Assembly: GCF_037893015.1 (NCBI RefSeq)
Contig: NC_133661.1
Coordinates: forward strand, 224,907,157-224,971,156
Direction of reading: 5' to 3'
From: Macrotis lagotis
Lineage: Eukaryota; Chordata; Mammalia; Peramelemorphia; Peramelidae
DNA length: 64,000 nt
This document shows positions 1-11,245 of the stretch, one piece after another; positions within the stretch are counted from its first letter, which is position 1; every line of letters begins with the position of its first letter. A program made the position numbers and the translations under genes. A model generated the notes under the pieces. The model did not search any database. It had not been told where the DNA came from and worked only from the letters and a program-made list of their open reading frames with translations.

Positions 1-127
1 ACTGAATATGGGAGAAGAATCAACAGCTCTAATGAGTCTCTAAGTTCATGGAAAGTAATGATGTTGGACAGAAGCACACCACTCAGGCACCAGGGACAAC
101 AGAGCATTCAAATATAAAAAGTTACAT

Positions 128-271
128 TGGGGGAAGCTAGGTGGCACAGTGGAGAGAGCACAGGTCCTGAAGTTAGGAGGACCTGAGTTCAAATGTGACC
201 TCAGACATTGATACCAGTTGTATGACTTTGGCAAGGCACTTAACCCCATTGCCTAACACACACACAAAAAA
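128..271 (+). repeat. A-tailed tRNA-derived SINE (WSINE1/WALLSI type)
   Basis: Shows the family head (GAAGCTAGGTGGCACAGTGG), the B-box-like GAGTTCAAAT and the CACTTAACCCCATTGCC 3' end before an interrupted A/CA-rich tail. It is diverged. Confidence 0.8.
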
Positions 272-1505
272 GTCATACTAATTAAAGATGGACAAGTCAA
301 TAAGCACTTGCTATTTGCTAGACATTATGCTCCCAGAGATAAAAAAAAAAAAGTATAGTCCCTGTCTTCAAGAAGATAACACATAAAAGGAAGTTTCAAA
401 GGGAGGGAGGAAAAGACTGAAATGGTACAATGATCTTTCAAAGTGAGAAGGTTGCTAGGTAAGGGTAGAGTTAGAGAAAGAAGTCGGGAATGGAGCTCAG
501 ACAGGAAAGAATGAGTGACTATGACATGATCTGAACTGGACATTTTCCTTAAAGTGAAGATTGCAAGAGGAAGAGACCAATCAAAGTCATAACAAGGACA
601 GAGGGATGCTCCTAATTGAGAAAGATACTGGGTCACAGTGAAGAAAGATGTCTGTGGAGTCCAGAGCAGAACCCAGAAAGGAAAGTGATATTTTTGAGAG
701 TTAGTTTCTTGGAAGATAAGAGAGACAGACTCTTTCCTGTCATATGGAAAGTTTCTGTGAGACCAGAGGTCAGCAGAAGAGAGTAAGGAAGAAGCCTAGA
801 CTATAATTCTTAGTTTGGCATGGAGTTAGAGCTTGATCCTGAGAGACCAAGCATCTCCAGTCAAACCAAGGAAATTCTGGGATACAGCAAAGGTCCTTCT
901 GAGACAAGAAGGTTTTGATTCCAAAGTCACACTACCAAAACAGCTGAAGAAATTGTGTGGAGTGGCAACCATAGGAGCATGATAGAATCACTGCATGTAG
1001 AGGGATGTAATAAAGCACAATCAGCCAGAAGCTTTGAATAAAGTGCCAGCAAAAAAGCAACCATAGGTGCCCCTACTGAGGCTGCCCAGGGATTCTATAG
1101 AAAGTACCCTAAGCTTGAACTCACACCTGCTGCTTACCTACCCAGAAAATGACTCCAAGTTATTGAGGTTATAAAGGTCTCTTAGGAAAGAGTTCCTCAC
1201 AGATATATGCTGTAATATTCTGTGACTCCTGTTGTGTACCCTTGGTTCTATGGAACTACAAAAAAAAAAATCTTTCCCCCCTTATTTGAGTCTTTTGAAC
1301 TATGTGCTTGCAAGAGGAACTGATAATGACATATGCTGAGAGGGCGTGTCAGATGATAAAGATACTAGATTTGGGGGAGTAAAGGGAGAGGGAAGAAAGA
1401 TAACCAATCAGAAAATGAGAGATTCTCCAAAGAGTAACCTGACCTTTATATCCTCTGATAGGATAGGGAGGATATCTACCTTAGTCAACTCGCAATTTTG
1501 TGAAA
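272..1505. other. Unassigned intergenic DNA
   Basis: AT-rich sequence with short A-runs near 340 and 1260. I see no gene, RNA or repeat I can name. Confidence 0.5.
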
Positions 1506-1509
1506 ATAA

Positions 1510-1720
1510 TAAAAACTCTGCTGTATTTAGTTTTACAAAACATTTTGTTCTCAACAGTCTTGTGAGATAGTGCAATTATGATGCTTCTGATTTCACAGAT
1601 AAGGAAACTGAGGTTTAAGAGAGGGGAAGCAATTTATCCAAGATTAAGCAATAAATGTCAGAAGTGAAATAAAACCCCAAGTCTTCCATCTCCTAACTCA
1701 ATATGAAAGCACTTTGCAAA
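1510..1720 (-). repeat. Ther-1/MIR-like SINE, diverged
   Basis: The antisense core is recognisable: TTCACAGATAAGGAAACTGAGG followed by a degraded 'sequence check' region ending in CTTCCATCTCCTAACTC. Confidence 0.6.
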
Positions 1721-2647
1721 GCTAAAAAAAAAAACTCCACATTTAGAAATTTGTTTTTGCAGAGGGAAAGAATGCTACTAAATCTTAATACGAATCATAA
1801 TACTTTATACTTATATGAGAAATGTCTTTATTAGAGGTGGCCCTGAGGCCTGTGGGTGGTATTTCTCCAGTTACTAATATTTCTGAGAACATTTCCAATT
1901 AAGCATCAGTGTTAGTAGGGTCTACATGGTCAGGCAAGAGAGCAAGTTTAAACTGTGGGAGCCAAAAAGAAACCTGGAAATGAGAGAAATAAGTGAACAC
2001 ATGAAGTTAGGAAAATCTTGGCATCCATGACTTGTCTAACCTCAGCTTGAGAACAACCCATATTTTCTGGGTCTCCTATTTCTCCTTCAGTAAAGGTGTC
2101 ACCCTTTAATGCTGGGAAGGTTCAAAGTTGGGACATTCTCAGAAGAATCCAAGTTTCTAAGACTATAAGGGAAGAGGGGAAGAGAGCTAGATTTTAATCA
2201 CCCATTCACTGAGCTTGGGAGACCTGATCAGGGACCCCTTCCCCAGTTCCTGTGCTTCCACAATATTCTAAATGACTGAGATTCAATTAATGAGTATTTA
2301 TTGCTAATTACCCCTACCATTGCAGTGGGAGACAGAAAGTTTATGAAGGCAGAGAACATTATGATTTCTTTTTCTGCCACCCAGGAGTTATAGAAGGGTG
2401 AGTAAAAAGGTCAGATTCCACATGGAGCAAGGGTATGGGGGAGGAAAGAAATGGAAATGATTACAATTTTTAGTTAATATGAAAACTGAGAATGGAGTTT
2501 ATAAGAAATTATGAACTATTGCAACTCCCATAGCAACTCTGATCTTGGAAAGGGAATTATGTCCACTGAAGTTTGTACTACCTTTGTTAACTTCTTAGCA
2601 TTATAGTATGGTTTGCCTAATTAAACTGTTTTATTTCACTACATTAT
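1721..2647. other. Unassigned intergenic DNA
   Basis: No coding frame, RNA gene or named repeat recognised. Confidence 0.5.
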
Positions 2648-2885
2648 GAGGAGCTGTGGAAAGAGTCCTGGACTTGAAGTCAGAAGATTCATCTTTATGA
2701 GTTCATATCTCATCTTAGACACTAATTTGTTTTATGACCCTGGGCAAGTCACTTAACTCTACCTCAGTTTCCTCATCTATAAAATGAACCCAAAAAGGAA
2801 ATGGCAAACCATTTCAGTATATTTGCCAAGAAAACCCCAAATGGGATCACAAAGAATTGGATGATTAAAAAACAACCGAACAAAA
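2648..2885 (+). repeat. Mar-1-like SINE with RTE-type tail
   Basis: Shows CAAGTCACTTAACTCTACCT, CAGTTTCCTCATCTATAAAATG and the RTE-like end AAAACCCCAAATGGGATCAC before a short A-rich end. The tail type suggests RTE (BovB-like) machinery mobilised it. Confidence 0.8.
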
Positions 2886-3209
2886 ATGATTGATTAATAG
2901 ATAAAACTAATTTTAAAGGAATGATGTATACAGGGAGTGGGACTTGAGCTGAGAATTAACTACCTGAAGGCCCAAACAGGAAGTGCTATGAAAGACTATA
3001 GACAAAACCCTGGCACGGTACCTGTTAGTACTTAATAGTTCATTTATACTTTACAGTACTACTGTGTGGCAGGCAGGACAAGAATGATTAAACTTACTTC
3101 ATAAATGTTAAATGACTTGCCCAAAGTGATCCAAGGAACAAAAATAACAGAGTCCTTCATAGTTTGGTGGGTCCTAAAAGATTTTACCTTGCTGGAACAG
3201 TCTTTGATA

Positions 3210-3472
3210 ATGAAAGTAATTTTACATAGCCCCTAATCTGTGCCAGACACTATTCTAAGCATTTTATAAATATAATCTCATCCTTGTTACAATGCCAAGA
3301 GGTAACAATGCTGTTGTTAATCTCATTTTACAGTTGAGGAAACTGAGGTAGACTTTGCTCCAAAACTTTGCTGTTTTGCCCAGAGTCACACAGTGAGTGC
3401 CTGAGACTAGATTTACATCCACATCTTCTTGACTCCAAGCCCAGTCCTCTATCCACAGTGTCACCCAGTTAC
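3210..3472 (-). repeat. Ther-1/MIR-like SINE
   Basis: Antisense full-length pattern: TGCCAGACACTATTCTAAGC, CATTTTACAGTTGAGGAAAC, a GTCACACAGTGAGTGCC block and a CCAGTCCTCTATCCAC head. Confidence 0.75.
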
Positions 3473-3724
3473 CAGACTCACCTTCATTGCATCCAAAGAC
3501 AAAGATGATTTTCCTCTCATCTTCCTACTTGGTCAGACTACATATGAATTTATCTATCCTGGATGCCACATTTCAGAAACTGGCTAGAATTTTTTCAGAG
3601 AAGAGGAACTAGGATCATAAGAGGAGTGGGATTATGTACATTCTCTGCTTGCCAGTAGTTTGGGAGGTCTTTTTTTTCCATTAGCTGCATAGCCTGAACT
3701 ATTTGCATCCTTAAAAATGTATAA

Positions 3725-4165
3725 CTGAGCATTATCAGGATTTTTTTCTGTATTTGTATTTGAGGGTGAAGGACCCCATACTTAGATCATGTGTCCCTGA
3801 GAAATGGATTTGGAGTTTAGCCTTTCCCTTTGTTCTTTTCTATTCTAGGAGCCCAGGAGCCAGAGCTATAGGGATCCAGAAGTACAAGAATCCAATCAGG
3901 GCATTATACCCAATCCAGCAACAAAAACCTGGCAATAAGGATCTAAGTCACTAGCCTATTCAGGCTTTGAACTTGATAGGATTAATGCAATGTAGTAACT
4001 TAACCCAAAATCTATGAACCTAGTACCCTTCTCCTCCCTAGAGATCCAAGATAATATTTGGGAGAGGAGATTATACTCCTGAAATGTTGTGAGAAATGTT
4101 TGTGTATATGTTTTTCCTGCGTCTTAGAAGCAAATATCCCTTTGTAAAAACTAATCTGATTTTAA
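3725..4165. repeat. LTR-like unit, copy A
   Basis: A roughly 430-base unit that aligns collinearly with 6235-6605. Shared landmarks are GGATTTTTTTCTGTATTTGT, a TTCTATTCTAGG block, GAATCCAATCAGGGC, GAACCTAGTACCC and GTGAGAAATGTTTGTGTATA. Its right end (AAATATCCCTTTGTAAAAAC) also recurs at 7238-7315. The copies are about two-thirds similar by eye. An old retroviral LTR family is the likeliest source, but I cannot name it. Confidence 0.5.
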
Positions 4166-4174
4166 GGGATTAAA

Positions 4175-4580
4175 TGGAAGTCAGAAAGCAAGATGATTTC
4201 AGAAAATCCTGGAAAGACTTACATGAACTGATGCACAGTGAAGTGAAAAAAAAAAAGAGAGAACTTTGTATATACAGGAACAGTTGAATAAAGAACTATT
4301 CTCAACAACATTCTCCAAGACAATTCCAAAGGACTAAGGATGAAGCATACTATCCACCTCCAGAGGAAGAACGATTTGAATACAGTTTGAAATGATATTT
4401 TTCACTTTCAGTCTTTTTACTTTTACTTGATTCTTGTCCAAAATGACAAATACAAATGTTTCATGATTGCACATGTATAACCTATTTTGATTTACTGACT
4501 CAGGGAAGGGGAGGGAAAGGAGTAAGGGAGGAATAGAATTTGGAACTCAAAACTTTAAAAAAAAAGTTTTAAAAATTTAA
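4175..4580 (+). repeat. L1 3'-end fragment (old)
   Basis: Recognisable marsupial L1 3' UTR landmarks: CTGGAAAGACTTACATGAAC, CCACCTCCAGAGGAAGAAC and the GGGAGGGAAAGGAGTAAGGG region before a short A-rich end. Confidence 0.75.
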
Positions 4581-4598
4581 CACATAATTGGGAGGAAA

Positions 4599-5090
<492 letters not shown>

Positions 5091-5322
5091 AGTGGGAGAT
5101 AAGGAGTGGGTCCTAGAGTCAGGAAGACTTCTTTCCCTCAGTTCAAATCTAGCCTCAGATATTTACTGATTGAGTGACCCTGGGCAAGTTGCTTAATCTT
5201 GTTGGCCTTAGTTTCCTCATCTGTAAAATGAGCTGGAGAAGGAAATGGAAAATACCTACAGTATCTTTGCCAAGAAGGCGTCAAATGGGGTCATGAAGAA
5301 ACAGACATGACTGAACAGCAGA
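5091..5322 (+). repeat. Mar-1-like SINE
   Basis: Near full-length: GACCCTGGGCAAGTTGCTTA, TTTCCTCATCTGTAAAATGA, GCTGGAGAAGGAAATGG and an RTE-like tail ending GACATGACTGAACAGCA. Confidence 0.85.
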
Positions 5323-5687
5323 TTTTTCTAAGTGTGTTTATTCTTTCAAATGAGTCTGCAATTCCATTTGAATTACCTTTAGAATAGAAGAGATTCATTG
5401 GAGGAAGCTTTGGGAATAAAAGTTCAAAAGAAATGTGGAGGGCCCCCAGAGAAATTTTGAAGTTATTGTGTAAAATAGGCATACTTCAGAATATTTTGTC
5501 CAGCTATATAGTCCTATGTACTGAATACATAAAAAAGACTTCATCCAGGAAAATGTTCTCATCTGAAAATGATAGTATGACATGTATTTGACTCTAGATC
5601 TTAAATTCCTGTAGAGAGAGCACCAGATGGTTAGAAAATTCTGTTAGGACCAGGTTTCTGTCTAAGACAGGAAAATGGGGGAGATTG
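5323..5687. other. Unassigned intergenic DNA
   Basis: No feature recognised. Open frames on the minus strand here have no recognisable protein content. Confidence 0.5.
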
Positions 5688-5928
5688 TCATTATTTCAAT
5701 TGTATCTGTTTCTTCATGACCCCTTTTGGGATTTTCTTGGTAAAAGATATTAGCGTGGTCTGCCATTTTCTTCTCCAGTTCACTTACAGATGAGGAAATT
5801 GAGGCAAATAGGCTTAGTTAAGTACTTACCCAGGGTACTACAGTTAGTAAGTGTCTGAAGTCAGATTTGGACTCAGATTTTCCTAATTCCAAACCCAATA
5901 CTCTATTCACTGAACAACCTAGCTCCCC
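5688..5928 (-). repeat. Mar-1-like SINE
   Basis: Antisense copy: TTCTTCATGACCCCTTTTGG, GCCATTTTCTTCTCCAGTTC, AGATGAGGAAATTGAGGC and a CACTGAACAACCTAGCTCCC head. Confidence 0.8.
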
Positions 5929-5950
5929 TTGGGTGAAAGATATTAAATAC

Positions 5951-6070
5951 AGTTTGTCTCAGTTTCCTCCTCTATTAAATGAACTGGAGAAGAAAATGGC
6001 AGACCAATCAGTATCTTTGTCTTAAAAAATCCAAATGGGACCACAAACTATCAGAAATGACTTAAACTAG
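5951..6070 (+). repeat. Mar-1-like SINE, 3' fragment
   Basis: Only the 3' half is present: CTCAGTTTCCTCCTCTATTA through CAAATGGGACCACAAAC. Confidence 0.7.
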
Positions 6071-6234
6071 ACTATTTAAGATGGCATCACCTATATAGAA
6101 AATGCTGAATACCTAGAGACTGAAGAATTAGTGACCATGTGAATATTCTGTGTTGTTCTATCAAGTGATTGGGAACATACTCTTTCTATTGACTAAATAG
6201 ACAGAATAGTCTGAGTCTTTAAAACTGCCTAATT

Positions 6235-6776
6235 AACGTCAGGGATTTTTCCTGTATTTATATCTGAAAAAAGAACTCTTCTGCTCACAGATATTCATTT
6301 CATGTTATAAGGGAGAGAGAGCTGCCTCCTTTGCCCTCTTTAGGATATGTGACCCCACAAAATAGGTCTGGAAATTCATCTTTTTCCTTACTTTCTTCCA
6401 CTCTAGGTGTAACTAATTGAGTCTCATGTCATGGAGAACCAGGAATCCAGGTCAGATGGTACAGCCCATCCAGCTGTAAAACCCTAGAGATGAAGAATCA
6501 AAGACAGGGATGTGAACCTAATCCCACTGTCTTCTCATCCCCAGAGACAGAAGTAAGAGTGGAGGAAGTAAGGAAATTATATGCCCAAAAGCATGTGAGA
6601 AATTATTTCTCTCTTATATCTAATAACTAGTTATTACATTAAGACCAAAAATTTTCTCCTTTTCTACTTCCTCATTTAGATCTCCAGGAAAAGATCTAAT
6701 CAGACAGTAAAAGAAATTCTAAGTTTGGGTTAATGTTGATTCTCTTTTGTCATACAGGTGATCTGTATTGATGTCT
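6235..6776. repeat. LTR-like unit, copy B
   Basis: Collinear with copy A at 3725-4165 over about 370 bases: GGGATTTTTCCTGTATTTAT, TTCCACTCTAGG, GAATCCAGGTCAGATGG, GAACCTAATCCCAC and CATGTGAGAAATTATTTCTC. It is interrupted by an antisense SINE, and the LTR-like sequence resumes at 6944. Confidence 0.5.
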
Positions 6777-6929
6777 TTTTTTTGTTAGTTTTTTGGTAAG
6801 GCAATGGGGTTAAGTGACTTGCCCAAGGTCACACAGCTACGTAATTATTAGATGTCTGAAGTAGGATTTGAACTCATGTCCTCCTGACTCCAGGAACAGT
6901 ACTCTATCCACTGTGCCTCTTAGATGCCC
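6777..6929 (-). repeat. A-tailed SINE with 14-bp target duplication
   Basis: Antisense SINE with its poly-T on the left. The flanking direct repeat CTGTATTGATGTCT occurs at 6763-6776 and 6930-6943. Confidence 0.9.
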
Positions 6930-6943
6930 CTGTATTGATGTCT

Positions 6944-7335
6944 CTTGAAAAAGATTTGAGTGACCCAAGTCACCACCCACATTGTAATATAGCCTAGTCT
7001 CTCACTATAATATCCATTCTCTCATTGTTAACCAATCAGCATTGATTCCATTCATAGAGAATACCTACTCTTCAAAGAGTATATAAACTGTGAAAGTCTA
7101 CCACCATGAATATCTTTGGTCTAAGAAAAATGGTCAAAAATGACCATCCTTTTATTAATAAATGTGGTTTTAATAATAAAAATGATTAAATTACCCAGAA
7201 ACTATGCCTCTCATACCTTTTTACTGCCAAAAATATTGAGGGAAATGTTTGTATATCTGCTCTTTCTCTATCATTAAAGCAAACATCCCTTTGTAAAAAT
7301 TCATTTTAAAATGGTTACATGCAACTAGGGTGCTA
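6944..7335 (+). repeat. LTR-like sequence with CCAAT, TATA and AATAAA
   Basis: In order: an ACCAATCAGC CCAAT box near 7031, GAGTATATAAACTG near 7079 and TTAATAAATG near 7155. The spacing is like U3-R of a retroviral LTR. It ends with 7238-7315, which strongly resembles the 3' end of LTR-like copy A. It probably continues copy B, or is a third copy. The family is not named. Confidence 0.5.
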
Positions 7336-7768
7336 GTTACCCAAACCCTAATATATAAGGAATGCAAATGATGGGAACTGGATTGATGATGACAGAGAAA
7401 ATAAAATCTCCAATTCCTTCAGAATACTGGAAAACCCAGAGATAGGATAATATGTGACCCTCTGAGAGTGGGGCCAAAGCAATGATATTATACAAATGTA
7501 ATAGATAGGCAGGGGTGGGAGAAGGTATGTATGACACATTTTAAAGTTTTATCAAGCATTATTAATATTTTCTCTATCATTTTCTTAAGACTAGATAATC
7601 AACAATATAATAAATCAAATCTTGACTGATCTGTGGCATTTACTGATTTCTGAGGTCATAGTACTATGAGCTAGTTCAGCTGTAACCCTGCAAATATATC
7701 TTAAAAGGGAAAGGATTATATTTGTCAGGATGCCTGCACCCAGATGGCACAAGTAGTCATTTGAGAGA
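7336..7768. other. Unassigned intergenic DNA
   Basis: AT-rich sequence. Two overlapping minus-strand open frames near 7340-7540 have no recognisable content. Confidence 0.5.
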
Positions 7769-8030
7769 TAATAATAATAATAGCTCACATTTACATAGGG
7801 ATTTGAGGTTTTCACAGGACTTTACATAAATTATCACAGTTTATCCTCAAAACAACCGTATGAGTTAAATGCATATTATTATCTTCACTTTACAAATGAG
7901 GAACTAAAGGCAAAGAGCAATTAAATGACTTGTCCAAGATTGTACAAAGTACCTATCTGAATCAGGATTCACACTCAAGCTATCTTGATCATATGTCAAT
8001 GAACATCTATTCATTACTCAATGCTATCTC
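7769..8030 (-). repeat. Ther-1/MIR-like SINE
   Basis: Antisense: ATAATAGCTCACATTTACAT, CTTTACAAATGAGGAACTAA and GACTTGTCCAAGATTGTAC. Confidence 0.7.
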
Positions 8031-9059
8031 TCAATACAACTACACTTTCTATGAGTTCATCTCCTCATGGCATTGCTATTGACTGATAGACAATAGAGTT
8101 GTGGGAAATGAGAAAGACAAAAATGTGTGGGTCCAAATGGAACTTTGGAGTTTCATCTCTGAGGCAAGAAAGCAAAGGGTGGCATTCTTGCCTTCAAAGA
8201 GGTGTCAAGACAAAGCTACATCCAAATAGAGATGTAGAAGCTTTAGTGAAGTTTCTCATCTCCAGCTCTAGTTGCAGAGATAGTTTGCCCAAATTTTTCT
8301 TATCAAAGGTATGTCTTTGGAGTTCCTAAAATTACTTTAGGAAGAAGACAACAGATTATACACTAGTAACAAGATAACTAGAGATGTTTCCCAGAGGTTT
8401 TTTGATCTAAATAGGGACATAAATGAGTCAGAGAGATATATTACTGAGAAAGTCAAAACATGAATCTAGCAAATGAGTTAACAGGAGATCCAGACCTTTG
8501 AATTATTCCAGTATCCACAGAGGGAACTAAAGAAGTTTGATTTTCTGAGAAGAATGATGGCAGACATCAAAACTTTCAGGTATTTGGGGGCTTCATATGT
8601 AGAGGAAAGATTAGACTTTTTCTACTTGAATTCTACCTAAATTTCTACCTGAATTCAGAGAATAAAGAATAGAACATAAAATGTGAAGTTTGATTTTGAT
8701 TTCAAGTGGAGAGACTCCTACCACTGGAATTATCTGAGAGTTTCCTGGGATGCCTAATAAGAGGTCTTAAATTGGAGGAGAGAAAATCACTGATCAAGGA
8801 TGACAAAGGGGATTCTTCCTCAAATGCAAATTGTTCTAGGGTCTCTTCAAACTTAGAGGTTCTATGATTCTATCCCAGATCATCTACTTTCTAGTCAAAT
8901 ATTTTTTTCCCACTACAGTGTGCTGGCTCTCCTTTGATCGGAATCTCAAGTTAAGAGAATTTGTAAGTTAATAGAAGAGATAAAAAGAAAGGGAGTCCTA
9001 ATGACTATCAAATCACTCCCTATCCTGCTAGTCAAAGGAAACTTTGTCACTTCAAACTT
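8031..9059. other. Unassigned intergenic DNA
   Basis: About 1 kb without a recognisable gene or repeat. Confidence 0.5.
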
Positions 9060-9645
9060 AAGGTGACCTTCATCTATTTGCATTGTTTTGCACTAACTGT
9101 CCCCAGAACTAGAATGTTCAGCCCCTTCACATCCAAATCTTTATTTTCTTAGCTTCCTTCAGGACTCAACGGAAGTCCCAGCTTCCACTGGAAATCTTTG
9201 TATCAAATACTACAAACTTATCTTCTCAGGTTACCTTCTATCTACACTCAATATTCTTTATCTTTTTTTGTATCATGGCAGTTTTGTGTCCATAGAGGTT
9301 TGTTGGAACCCATGAATTCCTTCACAGTATAATATTCTTAAATAACTGAAGGAAATGTCAAATTTCAGTTGAAGGTTACTGAAAATAAAAGTCATTTCTT
9401 TCCATACAAATTTACGAGTGCCCTAATATCTATTCAGAGAGTCCTTGGACCATAGGTTTAAAAATGCTTAAATTATATGTATATTCTTGTATAGACAAAT
9501 TATTTACATGTTGTCTCCCCAGTTTGAATATATGGTCCAGGATGGCAGGGACTATGTTTTGCCTTTCATTATAGTTGAAAATTTAAAAATTTAAAGTGGC
9601 TAAATCATAGTAAACTCTTAATAAATGCTTGTTTTCTGACTGCCT
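9060..9645 (+). repeat. L2 LINE 3' end
   Basis: Matches the L2 3' pattern: CTAGAATGTTCAGCCCC, TTCCTTCAGGACTCAACGG, GGCAGGGACTATG and the end CTTAATAAATGCTTG. Confidence 0.75.
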
Positions 9646-10220
9646 AACTTTGGGCTGTTTGACCTTCATCCTGGACATGTAGAGGAAATGATTCTCAGGT
9701 AGGATTTAGAGCCTTTTACAGTTGCCCCAAGGGTCAATTTTTCCAAACCCAGAAAGAGGTTTTTATGAGCTCCCTATGAGGTTTATTTTGGAGAGATAAT
9801 GATCTCCTACTCTCTGCAGGCTCATAAATCACAGAAATATTCAAACAAGTAACTCAGAACCCACTGCTGGGATTTTGGTTTGGAAACTGGAAGAATATAA
9901 TGCAAAGAGCAAGTCAGAACTCCAGAGGCAACAATCCAGGCCTTTGAAACCAGTGACTGCCCAGCCCCTTAGTAACACAGAAAAATCTTCTTCTGGGAGT
10001 TAGCAGATGAATGCCCTTCTCATGAGATTAAATAGAAGTCTCAATGATGGCCTATTGCAAAAGACTTTACAGGAATAGTTTCAGGTTTGTTCCCCCTTCT
10101 TCATCTATAAGGAGAAAATGAAGGCCACACACCCTTCCTCAACTCCACAAGCTATAATCCCTTGTCAGAGGGTCTTCAAACCCTGAGTTAGAAGATGGTA
10201 ACTAGAATATAAGATTATAT
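9646..10220. other. Unassigned intergenic DNA left of the provirus
   Basis: No gene or named repeat recognised. Confidence 0.5.
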
Positions 10221-10226
10221 ATTATC
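10221..10226. repeat. Provirus target-site duplication, left copy
   Basis: ATTATC directly abuts the TG terminus of the element (complement side). Its partner is at 13179-13184. Confidence 0.95.
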
Positions 10227-10559
10227 TGCCGGGTTTTTATTTACAACGCCGGCTTCTTTATGCTAGTCCGTCCTCTTACTCACCAGTCCAACGCGTGGTG
10301 AGTCTTCGGGGTACCTCCGGCCCCCACTCTTTGATGGGGGAAGAACCAGACAGAGCGCCTGAGGTGGGTCATGAGTCTTTATTCTTCTGTGATCACATTC
10401 CCCTCCCTCCCCACCTCTCAGCAGACACTTTTATCCCTCCTGTCCTCCCTCCCATGAACTCTTAAACAATGAGGGGCCGAGTTCTGTAACATTCCTTTAT
10501 AAGGGGATTATGTTTCCCCCGCTAAGCGACCACCAAGCCTCTTCCCCCCGCCCCCAACA
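10227..10559 (-). repeat. Provirus 3' LTR
   Basis: 333 bases, with no difference found by eye from the 5' LTR. On the minus strand it is preceded by a polypurine tract. Confidence 0.95.
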
Positions 10560-10573
10560 TCTCCCCCTTTCTG
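10560..10573 (-). other. Polypurine tract of the provirus
   Basis: Minus-strand AGAAAGGGGGAGA immediately precedes the TGTTGG start of the 3' LTR, as expected for plus-strand priming. Confidence 0.85.
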
Positions 10574-10824
10574 TTTTACAAGGTTATCACTTGGTGTGAC
10601 CTTAAGCGGTGCTGAGGTTAGCCTTAAGCGGTGTCATTTCTACTGGCCTCTGATAGCCGGGGGCGAGGAACCCTGTCTTAGGTCATCTCCTTCAACCCAG
10701 GACCTTGCCCGTCCTAGGCGCCTGACACCCTCAGGGCCTGTCTTAGGTGGCTGGGTGAGGAGAAGTTGCCCGTCTTGGGGTTTACCTCGTCTTACCCCTA
10801 GGTGTCACATGTCATGCATGGCGG

Positions 10825-10968
10825 CTAGCCAGACTTGGGGATCCTCCCCCGTCTCCATGGCCATGAAGGCTTTCTGAGTAAGAAGCATATAGCCCCTCTG
10901 TTAGCTAGGCGGCAGAAACAGACAACAAGTAGGGTGATTCCCAGAATCAGCGTCCTTGTTCACCCTCA
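10825..10968 (-). pseudogene. Env-like transmembrane C-terminal remnant
   Basis: An open segment carries the hydrophobic stretch LILGITLLVVCFCRL (10906-10950), then a basic tail and a TAG at 10825. Position just ahead of the polypurine tract fits the end of env. It is in a different frame from the upstream remnant, so a second junction lies near 10970. Confidence 0.45.
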
Positions 10969-10989
10969 AGGGGGTACCCTCCCGCCATC

Positions 10990-11245
10990 TGGCAATCCCT
11001 CCATGGTATGGGATCCTCGATGTCTTCCCCTGTGGCCACACATGAGGGGCCCCACCGAGGCAGAAGGGAGCCCCATCGATGTATTGGTCACTAGCAGGCG
11101 AGGGTAGATCGGGGAGTTCTGTGCTACCGGAAGGGGAGAGGGAATAACTCGGAGTATTCCCCATGTCGGATTTCCTTCAGATGGAGCACCTCCAAGGATC
11201 CCTACGATGATCAGAAGGCCTGAAAAAGAAAGAAATTCCTCTCAC
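10990..11245 (-). pseudogene. Env-like surface-protein N-terminal remnant
   Basis: In the frame different from the gag tail, about 85 codons stay open after the junction. They start with a hydrophobic LLIIVGILGGA segment like a signal peptide and end at stops near 10985. No start codon is visible. It may be the beginning of the surface subunit left by the large deletion. An overlapping frame starting at 11164 (87 codons) is probably a shadow. Confidence 0.4.
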